Assembly (NCBI GenBank): GCA_963702685.1
Contig: CAVPDQ010000009.1
Span: forward strand, 744,001 to 808,000
Direction of reading: 5' to 3'
Length of the DNA: 64,000 nucleotides
Source of the DNA: AP-15 sp963702685
GTDB lineage: Bacteria > Pseudomonadota > Alphaproteobacteria > ATCC43930 > CGMCC-115725
A model generated the notes under the pieces. It did not search any database and was not told where the DNA came from. It worked only from the letters and a program-made list of their open reading frames with translations. This document shows positions 9,374 through 18,810 of the stretch, piece by piece (the first letter of the stretch is position 1; every line of letters begins with the position of its first letter). The translations under genes were made by a program, and so were the position numbers.

Positions 9374-10249
9374 TCAGCGATAAGCGAGGCACCAGCCCGG
9401 CGCGCGCAGCCAGCATTGCTCGGCCGGCGGATCATCGCGGCGGTAGAGCCGCGTCACCTCGCGCCAGCGCTCGACTGTGAAGGCCTGGGCGAGCGCCGCT
9501 TCGGACGCCGGGTCGCGCGCGCCCTCGCAGGGAAAGATCGCTACCCCCGAGACCCAACGAGCGAGGAAATCGGCACCCCGACGCTCGATGCGGAACACCG
9601 CGCCACGACGCCGGATATCGCCCCGTGCGCTGGAGCGGAAGCCCTCGTCGGTGGTCAGCGGCAGGATCAGCCGGCCGCCTTCACTCAGCCGGTCGAGCCA
9701 TGATGCCGCCGGATGGGTCGCACCAGCGTTGACATAGATCACGTCTGCCGGGTCGAAGGCGACGCGCGCGCCATCGCCCGGCACTGTCCGAACATTCGCC
9801 ATTTCCAAGAAATTGGTTGCCGCTCGCGCCGCAAGGCCCTGATCAAATTCTATTGCTGTAATCTTGCCCGCCGGTCCGACGAGTTCGGCCATGATCGCCG
9901 TGTAATAGCCCACACCAGCGCCAACATGGACCACGTGCTCGCCCGGGCGTGGCGCCACACTCGCGATCAGCCGGGCGTGCAGCGAAGGTTGCCCGTTGTT
10001 GAGGTCGCGCTCGGGCAAGATGGCGACCACATCGTCGGTATAGAGATAGACGGGGTCGTCGCTGGGCGTTGCCGCATAGCCGCCCCCCGGTCGATACCAA
10101 CGCCGGATCTGCCACGGACCGCGGCCGAGGAAATGCTCGCGGCGGACCGCGGCGAAGGCCGCCTCGACCCGCGCATCGTCGATGCCGGCGGCGGCCATGA
10201 TCTGCTTTGCGTAAGCGCGGCGAACGATCGCCAACTCATCCGGCTGCAC
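9374..10249 (-). CDS. PIMT-like (Pcm family) SAM-dependent methyltransferase
   Basis: A 291-residue protein with a class I methyltransferase core. The SAM-binding loop is VVHVGAGVGYYTAIMAELVG, followed by an acidic strand (ITAIEFDQ). The family segment around NNGQPSLHARLIA replaces the usual TISQP of protein-L-isoaspartate O-methyltransferases, so true isoaspartate repair is uncertain. It is longer than canonical Pcm (about 215 aa) at both ends. It starts with GTG at 10249 and is divergent from the acetyltransferase gene. Confidence 0.72.
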   Translation of the reverse strand: MQPDELAIVRRAYAKQIMAAAGIDDARVEAAFAAVRREHFLGRGPWQIRRWYRPGGGYAATPSDDPVYLYTDDVVAILPERDLNNGQPSLHARLIASVAPRPGEHVVHVGAGVGYYTAIMAELVGPAGKITAIEFDQGLAARAATNFLEMANVRTVPGDGARVAFDPADVIYVNAGATHPAASWLDRLSEGGRLILPLTTDEGFRSSARGDIRRRGAVFRIERRGADFLARWVSGVAIFPCEGARDPASEAALAQAFTVERWREVTRLYRRDDPPAEQCWLRAPGWCLAYR

Positions 10250-10277
10250 CTGCTATCGCCTCCGCCATCGACCGTCT

Positions 10278-10757
10278 ATGGTTGCCGCAATTATAGCGCG
10301 GGAGAAGAAGCCGGTGGAACTGCCGCCCGGGCTTCGGCTGAGATTCGAGGATCACCCCTCCTGGGCCGACCGCGAGTTGATCGACAATGCGCTCGGCGAA
10401 TACAATGCGCCGTTTTTGTCGAATCCCGGCTACAGCTATTTTGGCATTTTCGTGCGGGATGAGAAGGAAGCGATCCGGGCCGGCCTGATCGGCAATTGCT
10501 ACGCCGGCTGGCTGTTCGTGAATTTGTTGTGGATTCATGCCGATCTGCGCCGGCGCGGTATCGGGCGCCGGTTGATCGAGGAGGCCGAGCGGCATGCCCT
10601 CGCCTTCGGCTGCCATTCCGCCTATGTCGATACTTTCTCGTTCCAAGCACCCGGCTTCTATCAAAAGCTCGGCTATGAGGAATTTGGCACGCTCGACTAC
10701 CCGCCCGGTCATCAGCGGTTCTTTTTGAAAAAACGACTGACGCCGGAGGCCGCATGA
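10278..10757 (+). CDS. GNAT-family N-acetyltransferase
   Basis: A 159-residue acyltransferase. The acetyl-CoA-binding motif A is visible as LRRRGIGRRLIEEAERHA, followed by a typical C-terminal segment (FYQKLGYEEFGTL). An alternative start is GTG at 10314, which has a good Shine-Dalgarno (ggagaag) 6 to 7 bases upstream and would give 147 residues; the ATG at 10278 has none that I can see. Its stop overlaps the mazG start (ATGA). The substrate is unknown. Confidence 0.8.
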   Translation: MVAAIIAREKKPVELPPGLRLRFEDHPSWADRELIDNALGEYNAPFLSNPGYSYFGIFVRDEKEAIRAGLIGNCYAGWLFVNLLWIHADLRRRGIGRRLIEEAERHALAFGCHSAYVDTFSFQAPGFYQKLGYEEFGTLDYPPGHQRFFLKKRLTPEAA

Positions 10758-11548
10758 GCGCCGCTCTCGACCGCCTGCTGGCGATCATGGCGCAGCTGCG
10801 CGATCCCGAGCATGGCTGCCCGTGGGACCGCGCGCAGAATTTTGCGACGATTGCGCCCTATACGATCGAGGAGGCCTATGAGGTCGCAGACGCCATCGCT
10901 CGCGGCGACCCTGCGGCGCTGAAGGACGAATTGGGCGACCTCTTGTTTCAGGTCGTGTTTCACGCGCAAATGGCGCAAGAGGCTGGTCTTTTCGATTTCG
11001 AGGACGTCGCGGCTGCAATCACCGACAAAATGGTGCGCCGTCACCCGCACGTCTTTGGCGACGCCCAAATTCTCTCCGCAGAAGGGCAAAGCGTGGCCTG
11101 GGAGGAGCACAAAGCGGCGGAGCGGCGGACCCGTGCCCGTACCGGCGGAACACTGGACAGCGTTCTCGACGGCGTCGCCCTCGCCCTCCCTGCCTTGCTC
11201 CGCGCCGCCAAAATCGGCGCCCGCGCAGCGCGGATCGGTTTCGATTGGCCGACAGCCGAGGCGGTTTTCGATAAGCTCGCCGAGGAAACCGCCGAGTTGC
11301 GGGCCGAGCTCCATGATGGCGCCGCGCCCGACCGGATCGAGGACGAAATCGGCGACTTCTTGTTCGCCGCCGCCCAGCTCGGGCGCAAGCTAAAGCTCGA
11401 TCCGGAAGCGGCGCTGCGGCGCTCCATCGCAAAATTCGAGCGTCGTTTCCGCCGCCTCGAAGCACTCGCCGCCGAACGCGGCACCGGCTCCGACCTCGAC
11501 GCCCTCGAAGAGTTGTGGCAGCAGGTCAAGCGCAGCGAGAGCGCGTGA
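10754..11548 (+). CDS. mazG: Nucleoside triphosphate pyrophosphohydrolase MazG
   Basis: A 264-residue all-alpha NTP pyrophosphatase that hydrolyses (d)NTPs to monophosphate and PPi, a house-cleaning role. The N-terminal repeat opens LRDPEHGCPWDRAQNF and carries the metal-binding ELGDLLFQVVFHAQ. The second repeat has EDEIGDFLFAAAQL. The two-repeat layout is that of typical MazG. It is translationally coupled to the upstream GNAT gene by ATGA overlap. Confidence 0.93.
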   Translation: MSAALDRLLAIMAQLRDPEHGCPWDRAQNFATIAPYTIEEAYEVADAIARGDPAALKDELGDLLFQVVFHAQMAQEAGLFDFEDVAAAITDKMVRRHPHVFGDAQILSAEGQSVAWEEHKAAERRTRARTGGTLDSVLDGVALALPALLRAAKIGARAARIGFDWPTAEAVFDKLAEETAELRAELHDGAAPDRIEDEIGDFLFAAAQLGRKLKLDPEAALRRSIAKFERRFRRLEALAAERGTGSDLDALEELWQQVKRSESA

Positions 11549-11668
11549 TGCGACGCCACCGCGAGCAATAGAGCATCAGGTTTTGCCCCGGTCGAACACC
11601 GCCGCTACACTGATGCCTCGCAGACCGATCGTTGCGAGCTTCGTTATTACGCCAGGAGAAGAACCGGC

Positions 11669-12571
11669 ATGCCCTTGACCATTACCGCGCTGCATCCGGT
11701 GTTTGCCGGCGAGGTGTCGGGCGTCGACCTGACGCGGCCGATCGCCGGCGAGGATGCCGCTGCGATCGAAGCCGGAATGGACCGGTACGGGGTGCTCGTC
11801 TTCCGCGACCAGAACATCAGCGACGAGCAGCAGATCGCGTTCACCCGCAATTTTGGTGATCTGGAGAATTACCAAACGCCTGGAAGCGTCCGGAAACGCG
11901 AAGACAACCGGCTCGGCGCCGGCATTGCCGATCTGTCCAACCTGACCAGGGACGGCGCGATCATCCCGGCCGAGGACCGGGTGTGGTTTTTCAAGCTAGG
12001 CGACCGGCTCTGGCACTCCGACAGCTCGTTCCGGCCGGTCCCGGCCAAGTATTCGCTGCTGTCGGGCCGAGTGCTGCCGTCCTGGGGCGGCAACACCGAG
12101 TTCGCCGACATGCGCGCGGCCTACGACGCGCTCGACGATCGGACCAAGGCCGAGGTCGCGGATCTGGTTTGCGAGCATTCGCTGCTCTACTCGCGCGCCA
12201 AGGTCGGGTTTACCGAATTTACCCCCGAGGAAGTCGAGGATTTCCAGCCGGTGCGCCACCCTCTCGTTCGCGTCCAAAAAGCGACCGGGCGGAAATCGCT
12301 GTACCTGTCGGCCCATGCCGGAGCAATCGTCGGCTGGACCGTGCCCGAATCGCGAGCTTTTCTCGCCGATCTGACGGAGCATGCGACGCAGCACAAGCTC
12401 GTCTATTCGCATCAGTGGCGGCAGCACGACCTCGTCGTCTGGGACAACCGTAGCACGATGCACCGCGCCCGCCGGTTCGACCGCCACGAGGTGCGCGACA
12501 TGCGCCGCACGACGCTCGGCGGCGAGCTGCCGATCGCGGCAGCCGGCCGAGATCAGCCGCGTCTGGCGTAA
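11669..12571 (+). CDS. TauD/TfdA-family 2-oxoglutarate-dependent dioxygenase
   Basis: A 300-residue Fe(II)/2-oxoglutarate oxygenase. The iron facial triad is visible as WHSDSSF (His and Asp) plus the distal His in NRSTMHRARRFD, whose following Arg binds 2-oxoglutarate. The ordering fits the TfdA group, enzymes that hydroxylate taurine, aryloxyacetates and similar acids; the substrate is not predictable. A Shine-Dalgarno (aggagaaga) precedes the ATG. Its end overlaps the convergent tlyA by 19 bases. Confidence 0.85.
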   Translation: MPLTITALHPVFAGEVSGVDLTRPIAGEDAAAIEAGMDRYGVLVFRDQNISDEQQIAFTRNFGDLENYQTPGSVRKREDNRLGAGIADLSNLTRDGAIIPAEDRVWFFKLGDRLWHSDSSFRPVPAKYSLLSGRVLPSWGGNTEFADMRAAYDALDDRTKAEVADLVCEHSLLYSRAKVGFTEFTPEEVEDFQPVRHPLVRVQKATGRKSLYLSAHAGAIVGWTVPESRAFLADLTEHATQHKLVYSHQWRQHDLVVWDNRSTMHRARRFDRHEVRDMRRTTLGGELPIAAAGRDQPRLA

Positions 12572-13263
12572 AGCAGAAATTCGCGGTTGCCGTCGGCGCC
12601 GTGGATCGGGCTTTCGCTGACGCCGACGACCTGCCATCCGGATTGGGCCGCGACCCAGGCGGCGACGCGCTCGCAGACAGCTTGATGAACCGCCGGGTCG
12701 CGCACAATCCCGCCTTTGCCGACCTGGCCGCGCCCGGCCTCGAATTGCGGCTTGATCAGCGCGACCAGCGCCGCCCGCTCGGCGGCAAGCCCTAAAGATG
12801 CAGGCAGCACCGTCGCGAGGCCGATAAAGCTCGCGTCGCAGACGACGATGTCGATCGCTTCCGACACATGCTCGCGCGTCAATGCACGCGCGTTCAGCCG
12901 CTCGTAAACGACGACACGCGGATCCTTCCGCAATTTCCAGGCGAGCTGGCCAAAGCCGACATCGACCGCGTAAACCCGCCGAGCGCCGCGCGTCAGCAGC
13001 ACGTCGGTAAACCCGCCGGTCGAGGCGCCGATATCGAGCGCGACCCAACCCGTCGCGTCGATTTCGAAATGATCGAGCGCGTGGGCGAGCTTGACGCCGG
13101 CACGCGAGACCCAGGGATGATCGCGGCCTCTGACGTCGAGCGCAATATCGGCGGCGAGCCCCTCGCCCGCCTTGTCGATCCGACGTTCCCCGGCAAAGAC
13201 GAGCCCGGCGAGGATCAGCGATTGCGCCTTGGCCCGGCTCTCGACGAGACCTTGCTCGACCAA
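12553..13263 (-). CDS. tlyA: TlyA-family rRNA 2'-O-methyltransferase (haemolysin A family)
   Basis: An S4 RNA-binding domain at the N-terminus is followed by an FtsJ-type methyltransferase domain with the SAM motif LDIGASTGGFTD and the catalytic-lysine region VALIKPQFE. Known members methylate C1409 (16S) and C1920 (23S) rRNA. The first usable start is TTG at 13263, giving 236 residues. In the same frame the codons just upstream read SRADQL, the conserved start of the TlyA S4 domain, but no ATG, GTG or TTG lies between them and the dxs stop at 13303. The true start is therefore unclear. Confidence 0.88.
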   Translation of the reverse strand: MVEQGLVESRAKAQSLILAGLVFAGERRIDKAGEGLAADIALDVRGRDHPWVSRAGVKLAHALDHFEIDATGWVALDIGASTGGFTDVLLTRGARRVYAVDVGFGQLAWKLRKDPRVVVYERLNARALTREHVSEAIDIVVCDASFIGLATVLPASLGLAAERAALVALIKPQFEAGRGQVGKGGIVRDPAVHQAVCERVAAWVAAQSGWQVVGVSESPIHGADGNREFLLYARRG

Positions 13264-13302
13264 AAGCTGGTCTGCCCGGCTCTTTCGCGGGTGCGGCGTC
13301 GG

Positions 13303-15243
13303 CTAGGCCCGGGCCGGCTGCTCGGCGATCTCACGACCGAGCGCCGCTATTGCCGTCGCCACGATATGGCGCGCGGTGAGCCCGGCCTTCTCGTATTGCG
13401 CCTGGGGGCTGTCATGGTCGAGAAACTCGTCGGGCAGGACCATCGTGCGAATTTTGAGCCCGTGATCGAGGAGCCCGGTCATCGCCAGATGATGCAGCAC
13501 ATGGCTGCCGAAACCGCCGATCGCGCCCTCCTCGATCGTGATCACGACCTCGTGCTCGCGCGCCAGGCGATTGACGAGGCCGGTATCGAGCGGCTTGGCA
13601 AAGCGCGCATCGGCGACCGTCGTCGATAGCCCGTAAGCGGCCAGCTCCTGCGCCGCCTTCAGGCATTCGGCGAGACGGGCGCCAAAGCTCAGCAGCGCGA
13701 TCGTGGTGCCCTCGCGCACGATCCGGCCACGGCCAATCTCGAGCGGAACGCCGCGTTCCGGAAGCTGGATGCCAACCCCGTCGCCGCGCGGATAGCGCAA
13801 TGCCGACGGCCCTTCGTCGAGTGCCGCGCAGGTTGCAACCATGTGGAACAGCTCGGCTTCGTCCGCCGCCGCCATGATCACAAAGCCCGGCAGACAGCCG
13901 AGATAGCTGATGTCGAACGAGCCCGCATGGGTCTGTCCGTCCTGGCCGACGAGCCCGGCCCGGTCGATCGCAAAACGCACCGGCAATTTTTGGATCGCGA
14001 CGTCATGCACGATCTGGTCGTAGGCGCGTTGCAAAAAGGTCGAGTAGATCACTGCGAACGGCTTCATCCCTTCGGCGGCAAGGCCGGCGGCAAAGGTCAC
14101 TGCGTGCTGCTCGGCGATGCCGACATCAAAGCAGCGCTTTGGAAACCTGTCGCCAAAGGTGTTGAGACCGGTGCCGGAAGGCATCGCCGCGGTGATCGCG
14201 ACAATGCGATCGTCGGCCTCGGCCTCCTTGATCAGCGCCTTGGCAAAGACCGAGGTGTAGCTCGGCGCTTTCGAGGCCGATTTTGCCTGCGCCCCGGTGA
14301 TCACATCGAACTTGGCCACACTGTGCCATTTGTCGTCGGCCTGCTCGGCCGACAGATAACCGTGGCCCTTTTGGGTCACCGCATGGACCAGGATGGGTCC
14401 GGTTTCCTTGGTGTCGCGGACGTTCTTCAGCACCGGCAGCAAGTGGTCGAGATTGTGGCCGTCGATCGGGCCGACATAAAAGAAGCCCATCTCCTCGAAC
14501 AACGTGCCGCCGGTGACAAAGCCGCGCGCCAATTCCTCGGCCCGCCGCGCCGCCTCTCCGAGCGGTTTGGGGAAGCGGCGCATGACCTCGCCGGCGATAT
14601 GCCGCAGCGAATGGTAGGATTTGGACGAGAGCAGCCGCGAGAGGTAGGCGCTCATGGCACCCACCGGCGGGGCGATCGACATGTCGTTGTCGTTGAGCAC
14701 GACAATCAGCCGCGAATCCATCGCCCCGGCGTTATTCATCGCCTCGTAGGCCATGCCGGCGCTCATGGCACCATCGCCGATCACGGCGATGATGTTGCGC
14801 CGCTCGCCGCGAAAATCGCGCGCGACCGCCATCCCGAGGGCAGAGGAAATCGAGGTCGAGCTGTGCGCCGCGCCAAACGGGTCGTATTCGCTTTCCGAGC
14901 GCCTGGTGAACCCCGAGAGCCCGCCGCCCTGGCGAATCGTACGGATGCGATCGCGCCGCCCGGTCAGAATCTTATGTGGATAGGCCTGGTGGCCAACGTC
15001 CCAGATCAGCCTGTCGTTGGGCGTGTCGAACACATAATGGAGCGCCACGGTCAGCTCGACGACGCCGAGCCCGGCGCCGAAATGGCCGCCGGTGATCGAG
15101 ACGGCGTCGATCAATTCGGTGCGCAGCTCATCGGCGAGCTGGCGCAAATCCAATTCGGGCAATCGCCGCAGATCGGCCGGCACGTCGATCCGATCGAGCA
15201 AGGGCGTCCGATTGGAAATCGGGCGAGGCGGTGTCGCGTCCAA
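13303..15243 (-). CDS. dxs: 1-deoxy-D-xylulose-5-phosphate synthase
   Basis: A 646-residue thiamine-diphosphate enzyme that condenses pyruvate and glyceraldehyde 3-phosphate, the first step of the MEP isoprenoid pathway. The TPP/Mg motif GDGAMSAGMAYEAMNNAG and a transketolase-type C-terminus are present at normal length. It lies 11 bp after ispA in the same direction, giving xseB-ispA-dxs-tlyA, a widely conserved order in proteobacteria that couples precursor synthesis to prenyl chain elongation. Confidence 0.96.
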   Translation of the reverse strand: MDATPPRPISNRTPLLDRIDVPADLRRLPELDLRQLADELRTELIDAVSITGGHFGAGLGVVELTVALHYVFDTPNDRLIWDVGHQAYPHKILTGRRDRIRTIRQGGGLSGFTRRSESEYDPFGAAHSSTSISSALGMAVARDFRGERRNIIAVIGDGAMSAGMAYEAMNNAGAMDSRLIVVLNDNDMSIAPPVGAMSAYLSRLLSSKSYHSLRHIAGEVMRRFPKPLGEAARRAEELARGFVTGGTLFEEMGFFYVGPIDGHNLDHLLPVLKNVRDTKETGPILVHAVTQKGHGYLSAEQADDKWHSVAKFDVITGAQAKSASKAPSYTSVFAKALIKEAEADDRIVAITAAMPSGTGLNTFGDRFPKRCFDVGIAEQHAVTFAAGLAAEGMKPFAVIYSTFLQRAYDQIVHDVAIQKLPVRFAIDRAGLVGQDGQTHAGSFDISYLGCLPGFVIMAAADEAELFHMVATCAALDEGPSALRYPRGDGVGIQLPERGVPLEIGRGRIVREGTTIALLSFGARLAECLKAAQELAAYGLSTTVADARFAKPLDTGLVNRLAREHEVVITIEEGAIGGFGSHVLHHLAMTGLLDHGLKIRTMVLPDEFLDHDSPQAQYEKAGLTARHIVATAIAALGREIAEQPARA

Positions 15244-15254
15244 TGCAGCGCTCC

Positions 15255-16166
15255 TCAGCTACGGCGGGCGATTACAAATCGCGCGGCCTCTCGCAAAAGT
15301 TCCGCCCTTTGCTCGAACAAATCAAGATGGGCCACCGCTTGTCGCACCAGCAGCTCAGCTTGGGCGCGGGCGCGCTCGACTCCCAGGATCGAGACAAAGG
15401 TGGCCTTGCCGGCGGCGAGATCGGCGCCGACCGGCTTTCCGGTCTCGGCCGCCGAGCCCTCGACATCGAGCAAATCATCGGCGATCTGAAACGCCAGACC
15501 GAGGTCGTGCGCATAGCCGCGCAGCGCCACGCGCGGCTCGTTCGCCGCTTTGGCGAGAATCGCTCCGGCCTCGCAGGCAAAAGCGATCAGCGCTCCCGTC
15601 TTCATCCGCTGCAGCCGGGTGATGGCGCCGATGCCCAGTGTCTGCTCTTCGGCAAGAAGGTCGATCATCTGCCCGCCAACCATGCCCGCTGCACCCGCCG
15701 CCTCGGCGAGTGCGGCAACCAGCTCGCAACGCACCGCCGGATCGGCGTGAGCGTCGGGATGCGTCAGCACCCCGAAAGCCGCGGTCAGCAAGCCGTCGCC
15801 AGCGAGCACGGCGGTCGCTTCGTCGAACTCCTTGTGGCAGGTCAAACGGCCGCGGCGCAAATCGCTGTCGTCCATCGCCGGCAGATCGTCATGCACCAGC
15901 GAATAGGCGTGCACCATCTCGACCGCCGCCGCCACCTGCAAAGCGCAGCTGCGGGCAACTCCAAACAGGCGGGCGCCGGCCAGCACAAGGAACGGGCGCA
16001 ACCGCTTGCCCGGCGCCAGCGCCGAATAACGCATCGCCCGATAGACTTGCGCCTCGAGATCGGCGGGCTCGACCAGCAGCCGGTCGAGCACGGCATCGGT
16101 CAACCGCGCCGCGCCGGCCAGGGCCTCGGGAAAGGTCGTGGTGTCGGACCACGGCAGCTCAGTCAA
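15255..16166 (-). CDS. ispA: Polyprenyl diphosphate synthase (farnesyl/geranylgeranyl type)
   Basis: A 303-residue all-alpha prenyltransferase. The first Asp-rich motif DDLPAMDD (93-100) and the second, DDLLD, bind Mg-diphosphate. The two-residue insertion within the first motif (DDxxxxD) is typical of bacterial FPP synthases. It condenses IPP with DMAPP or GPP. Its start overlaps the xseB end by 8 bases, consistent with one transcript. Confidence 0.93.
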   Translation of the reverse strand: MTELPWSDTTTFPEALAGAARLTDAVLDRLLVEPADLEAQVYRAMRYSALAPGKRLRPFLVLAGARLFGVARSCALQVAAAVEMVHAYSLVHDDLPAMDDSDLRRGRLTCHKEFDEATAVLAGDGLLTAAFGVLTHPDAHADPAVRCELVAALAEAAGAAGMVGGQMIDLLAEEQTLGIGAITRLQRMKTGALIAFACEAGAILAKAANEPRVALRGYAHDLGLAFQIADDLLDVEGSAAETGKPVGADLAAGKATFVSILGVERARAQAELLVRQAVAHLDLFEQRAELLREAARFVIARRS

Positions 16167-16410
16167 TCTTCGCCGGCTCCGCGTTGATGGCGCCGTCAGG
16201 GCCGATGACGATACGATCGACCCGCTGCTGCGCCTCGTTGAGCTTTCTCTCGCAATGCTGCTTCAGCTGCGCCCCGCGCTCGTAGGAGAGGATCGCCTCG
16301 TCCAGCTTGACCTGCCCGGCTTCAAGTCTCCTGACAATCTGCTCAAGCTCGGCCAGCGCATCCTCGAAGCTCAAGGCCGCGATATCCGCGGGCGTGCTCG
16401 GATCGCTCAT
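16159..16410 (-). CDS. xseB: Exodeoxyribonuclease VII small subunit
   Basis: An 83-residue protein, normal for XseB. The diagnostic segment SFEDALAELEQIVRRLEAGQ is followed by the SYERGAQLKQHCERKL helix. It partners XseA in degrading single-stranded DNA to oligonucleotides. It heads the operon xseB-ispA-dxs-tlyA. The large subunit is not in this window. Confidence 0.93.
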   Translation of the reverse strand: MSDPSTPADIAALSFEDALAELEQIVRRLEAGQVKLDEAILSYERGAQLKQHCERKLNEAQQRVDRIVIGPDGAINAEPAKID

Positions 16411-16484
16411 GGCATCCTTTCCCTAACAAATACGCTAGAACGATCCGATTTTCTAGCCGGCAATGCACATGCTGCGAGAAGATA

Positions 16485-16500
16485 GTTGCTCATATGCAAC
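16485..16500. promoter_or_regulatory. Short inverted repeat GTTGC-N6-GCAAC upstream of xseB
   Basis: The 112-base gap between the hydrolase stop (16523) and the xseB start (16410), both minus strand, contains a perfect 5-bp inverted repeat with a 6-base spacer. It is in a position suited to an operator or promoter element for xseB-ispA-dxs. The support is positional only. Confidence 0.2.
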
Positions 16501-16522
16501 AAGCTGATCGGAAGCCGGCGAT

Positions 16523-17449
16523 CTACGCCGCCATCAGCACCCCGACATGGCCGGCGGCGGCGGTGCCGAGCGCCGCCAGATCGTAGCCGCCTTCAAGGGT
16601 CGAGACGAGCCGGCCGCCGCAATGGCGTTCGGCGATTTCGCGCAGCCTTTGGGTGGCCCACACGAAATCCTCGTCTTCGAGCATCAGCTGCGCCAAGGGG
16701 TCGAGGCGGTGTCCATCGAAGCCAGCCGAGATCAAAAGAAGCTCGGGGCGGAACGCGTCGAGCGCCGGCAAAATGCGCTCGCTCATCGCATGACGGAACG
16801 CCACCGACCCCGCCATCGGCGGCAACGGCGCGTTGACGATATTGCCGACCCCGGTCTCGCTCGCCGCGCCGGTCCCTGGATAGAGCGGGTATTGGTGTGT
16901 CGAGGCGTAGAACAGGCTCTTGTCCGCCGCGAACGCGGCCTGGGTGCCGTTGCCGTGATGAACATCGAAATCGACGACCGCAACCCGGCCGAGGCCGTGC
17001 ACCCGGCGCGCGCGCAGGGCACCGATCGCGGCATTGTTGAAGAGGCAAAATCCCATTGCCCGTTCGGGCTCGGCATGATGGCCGGGCGGACGCACCGCGC
17101 AAAAGGCATTGTCGGCCTCGCCGCCGACCACGGCATCGACCGCGGCGACGACGGCGCCCGCGGCGTGCAACGCCGCCGTTCCGGAGGCCGGCGACAGCAC
17201 GGTGTCGGCATCGATCGCGACATGCCCCGATTTCGGCACCGCGAGCAGAATGGCTTCGACATGGCGGCGCGAATGGACGCGCAGCAGATCCTCGGGATCG
17301 GCTTCCGGCGCCTCGCGCCGCTCTAACCCGGCGAATTGGGGAGCGTCCAGCGCGTCGAGCACGGCACGCAGCCGCGCCGGCGACTCCGGATGGTGGCGCC
17401 CGGGGTCGTGCGCGAGGCAGGCCGGGTGGGAAACGAGAAGGGTGGTCAT
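16523..17449 (-). CDS. Histone-deacetylase-family (AcuC/AphA-like) zinc hydrolase
   Basis: A 308-residue arginase-deacetylase-fold enzyme. RPPGHHAEP and DFDVHHGNGTQ give the catalytic His pair and the zinc ligands, and GFDGHRLDPL supplies the distal Asp. Bacterial members remove acyl groups from polyamines or lysines. I use the ATG at 17449 (MTTLLVSHPACL) because it sits right before the fold; an upstream start at 17485 is possible. It is monocistronic by appearance. Confidence 0.88.
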   Translation of the reverse strand: MTTLLVSHPACLAHDPGRHHPESPARLRAVLDALDAPQFAGLERREAPEADPEDLLRVHSRRHVEAILLAVPKSGHVAIDADTVLSPASGTAALHAAGAVVAAVDAVVGGEADNAFCAVRPPGHHAEPERAMGFCLFNNAAIGALRARRVHGLGRVAVVDFDVHHGNGTQAAFAADKSLFYASTHQYPLYPGTGAASETGVGNIVNAPLPPMAGSVAFRHAMSERILPALDAFRPELLLISAGFDGHRLDPLAQLMLEDEDFVWATQRLREIAERHCGGRLVSTLEGGYDLAALGTAAAGHVGVLMAA

Positions 17450-17541
17450 CCGAGCACCTCGCGGCAACGGTCGAATCGGCGTCACATACCCCGAAACGCG
17501 TCGTTTCCGCTAATGCCGGATGGGCATGGTTGTTGCGATGG

Positions 17542-18810
17542 CTACCCCGGTTGGCCGTCGATCATGCCGGCCGCCACGGTCGTGTTGGCCTCGGGATCGA
17601 TCAATATAAAGCTGCCGGTGGCGCGATTGTCGGAATACCGGTCCACCGCGAGCGGCGCAGCGAGCGCGATCCGGGCATGCGCGATGGCGTTGCGCTCGAG
17701 ATGCCCGGTAAAGCTCCGATGCGCGAGGGTCGCAACATCGAGCCGGTCGCGAAGCTCGTCGATCTGGCCGATGACCGTGCGAGCGCCGCTTTTGACCAGA
17801 TAACGCCGATGCGCCGAGGACGGCTCGTCGGCAAACCAGCAGAGTGTCGCGTCGAGCGCGGTGCAGACCGCGGGCGGCTCGGACCGGGAGGCGATCAAGC
17901 TGCCGCGGCCGATGTCGAGATCGTCCTCGATTTCGACCGTCACCGAAGCTCCGGCCAGGGCTGCGGCCAACGGGCCGTCAAAGGTGGCGACCGAGCGAAT
18001 GCGGCTCGCCATGCCCGAGGGCGCAACGACGATCGGGTCGCCGGCCTCGATGCGCCCCGAGGCAACGCGGCCAAGATATTGCCGGCCCGTCGCCGTGCGC
18101 CGCACGAGCTGCACGGGAAAACGCATGGGCAGCCGATCTTGCCCCGTCGTCGCGGGCAAGCTCTCCAAGAGCTCGAGCAGCGGCTCCTCGCGATACCACT
18201 CCAGCCGCGCGCTGCGGCGCACGACATTGTCGCCGAGCTTGGCCGAGATCGGGACTGCGCGCAGCTCGGCCACGCCGATCGATGCCGCCGCGTCGGCTGC
18301 ACGGCCGGCGATGTCGGCAAAGGCAGTGGCCGAAAAGTCGACGAGGTCCATCTTGTTGACGGCGAGGACCAGATGCCGGATGCCGAGCAGGTGGCTCAAA
18401 TAGAGATGGCGGTGCGTCTGGGGCGTCAGGCCGCGACTAACATCGACGAGGATGACCGCGGCGTCGGCGGTGCTGGCGCCGGTGACCATGTTGCGCGTGT
18501 ATTGCTCATGGCCCGGCGAGTCGGCGATGATGAATTTGCGCCGCGGCGTCGCGAAGTAGATGTGGGCGACGTCGATCGTGATGCCTTGCTCGCGCTCGGC
18601 GCTGAGCCCGTCGGTCAACAGCGACAGGTCGAGCTCGGTCTCGCCCTTGCGCTCGGCGGCGCGCTGCAATGCCGCCAAGCGGTCATCCGCAACCGCATCG
18701 GCGTCATAGAGCAGCCGGCCGATCAGCGAGCTCTTGCCGTCGTCGACGCTGCCCGCGGTGGTGAAACGCAGCAGCCCCGGATCGCCCTCCCCTGCCCCGT
18801 TCGGCGCCAT
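17542..18810 (-). CDS. cysN: Sulfate adenylyltransferase subunit 1 (GTPase)
   Basis: A 422-residue EF-Tu-like GTPase that drives ATP-sulfurylase (sulfate + ATP to APS) with CysD. The P-loop GSVDDGKSS (20-28), the switch DSPGHEQY and the base-recognition NKMD are visible. It stops after the beta-barrel domains, so there is no fused APS kinase (CysC), which fits a pathway that reduces APS directly. Its ATG overlaps the cysD stop (ATGA), and it ends the operon. Confidence 0.95.
   Translation of the reverse strand: MAPNGAGEGDPGLLRFTTAGSVDDGKSSLIGRLLYDADAVADDRLAALQRAAERKGETELDLSLLTDGLSAEREQGITIDVAHIYFATPRRKFIIADSPGHEQYTRNMVTGASTADAAVILVDVSRGLTPQTHRHLYLSHLLGIRHLVLAVNKMDLVDFSATAFADIAGRAADAAASIGVAELRAVPISAKLGDNVVRRSARLEWYREEPLLELLESLPATTGQDRLPMRFPVQLVRRTATGRQYLGRVASGRIEAGDPIVVAPSGMASRIRSVATFDGPLAAALAGASVTVEIEDDLDIGRGSLIASRSEPPAVCTALDATLCWFADEPSSAHRRYLVKSGARTVIGQIDELRDRLDVATLAHRSFTGHLERNAIAHARIALAAPLAVDRYSDNRATGSFILIDPEANTTVAAGMIDGQPG

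Noticed and set aside
13843..15489. A 548-codon plus-strand frame opposite dxs
   Set aside because: Antisense to dxs, with low-complexity His/Arg/Gly composition; a shadow.
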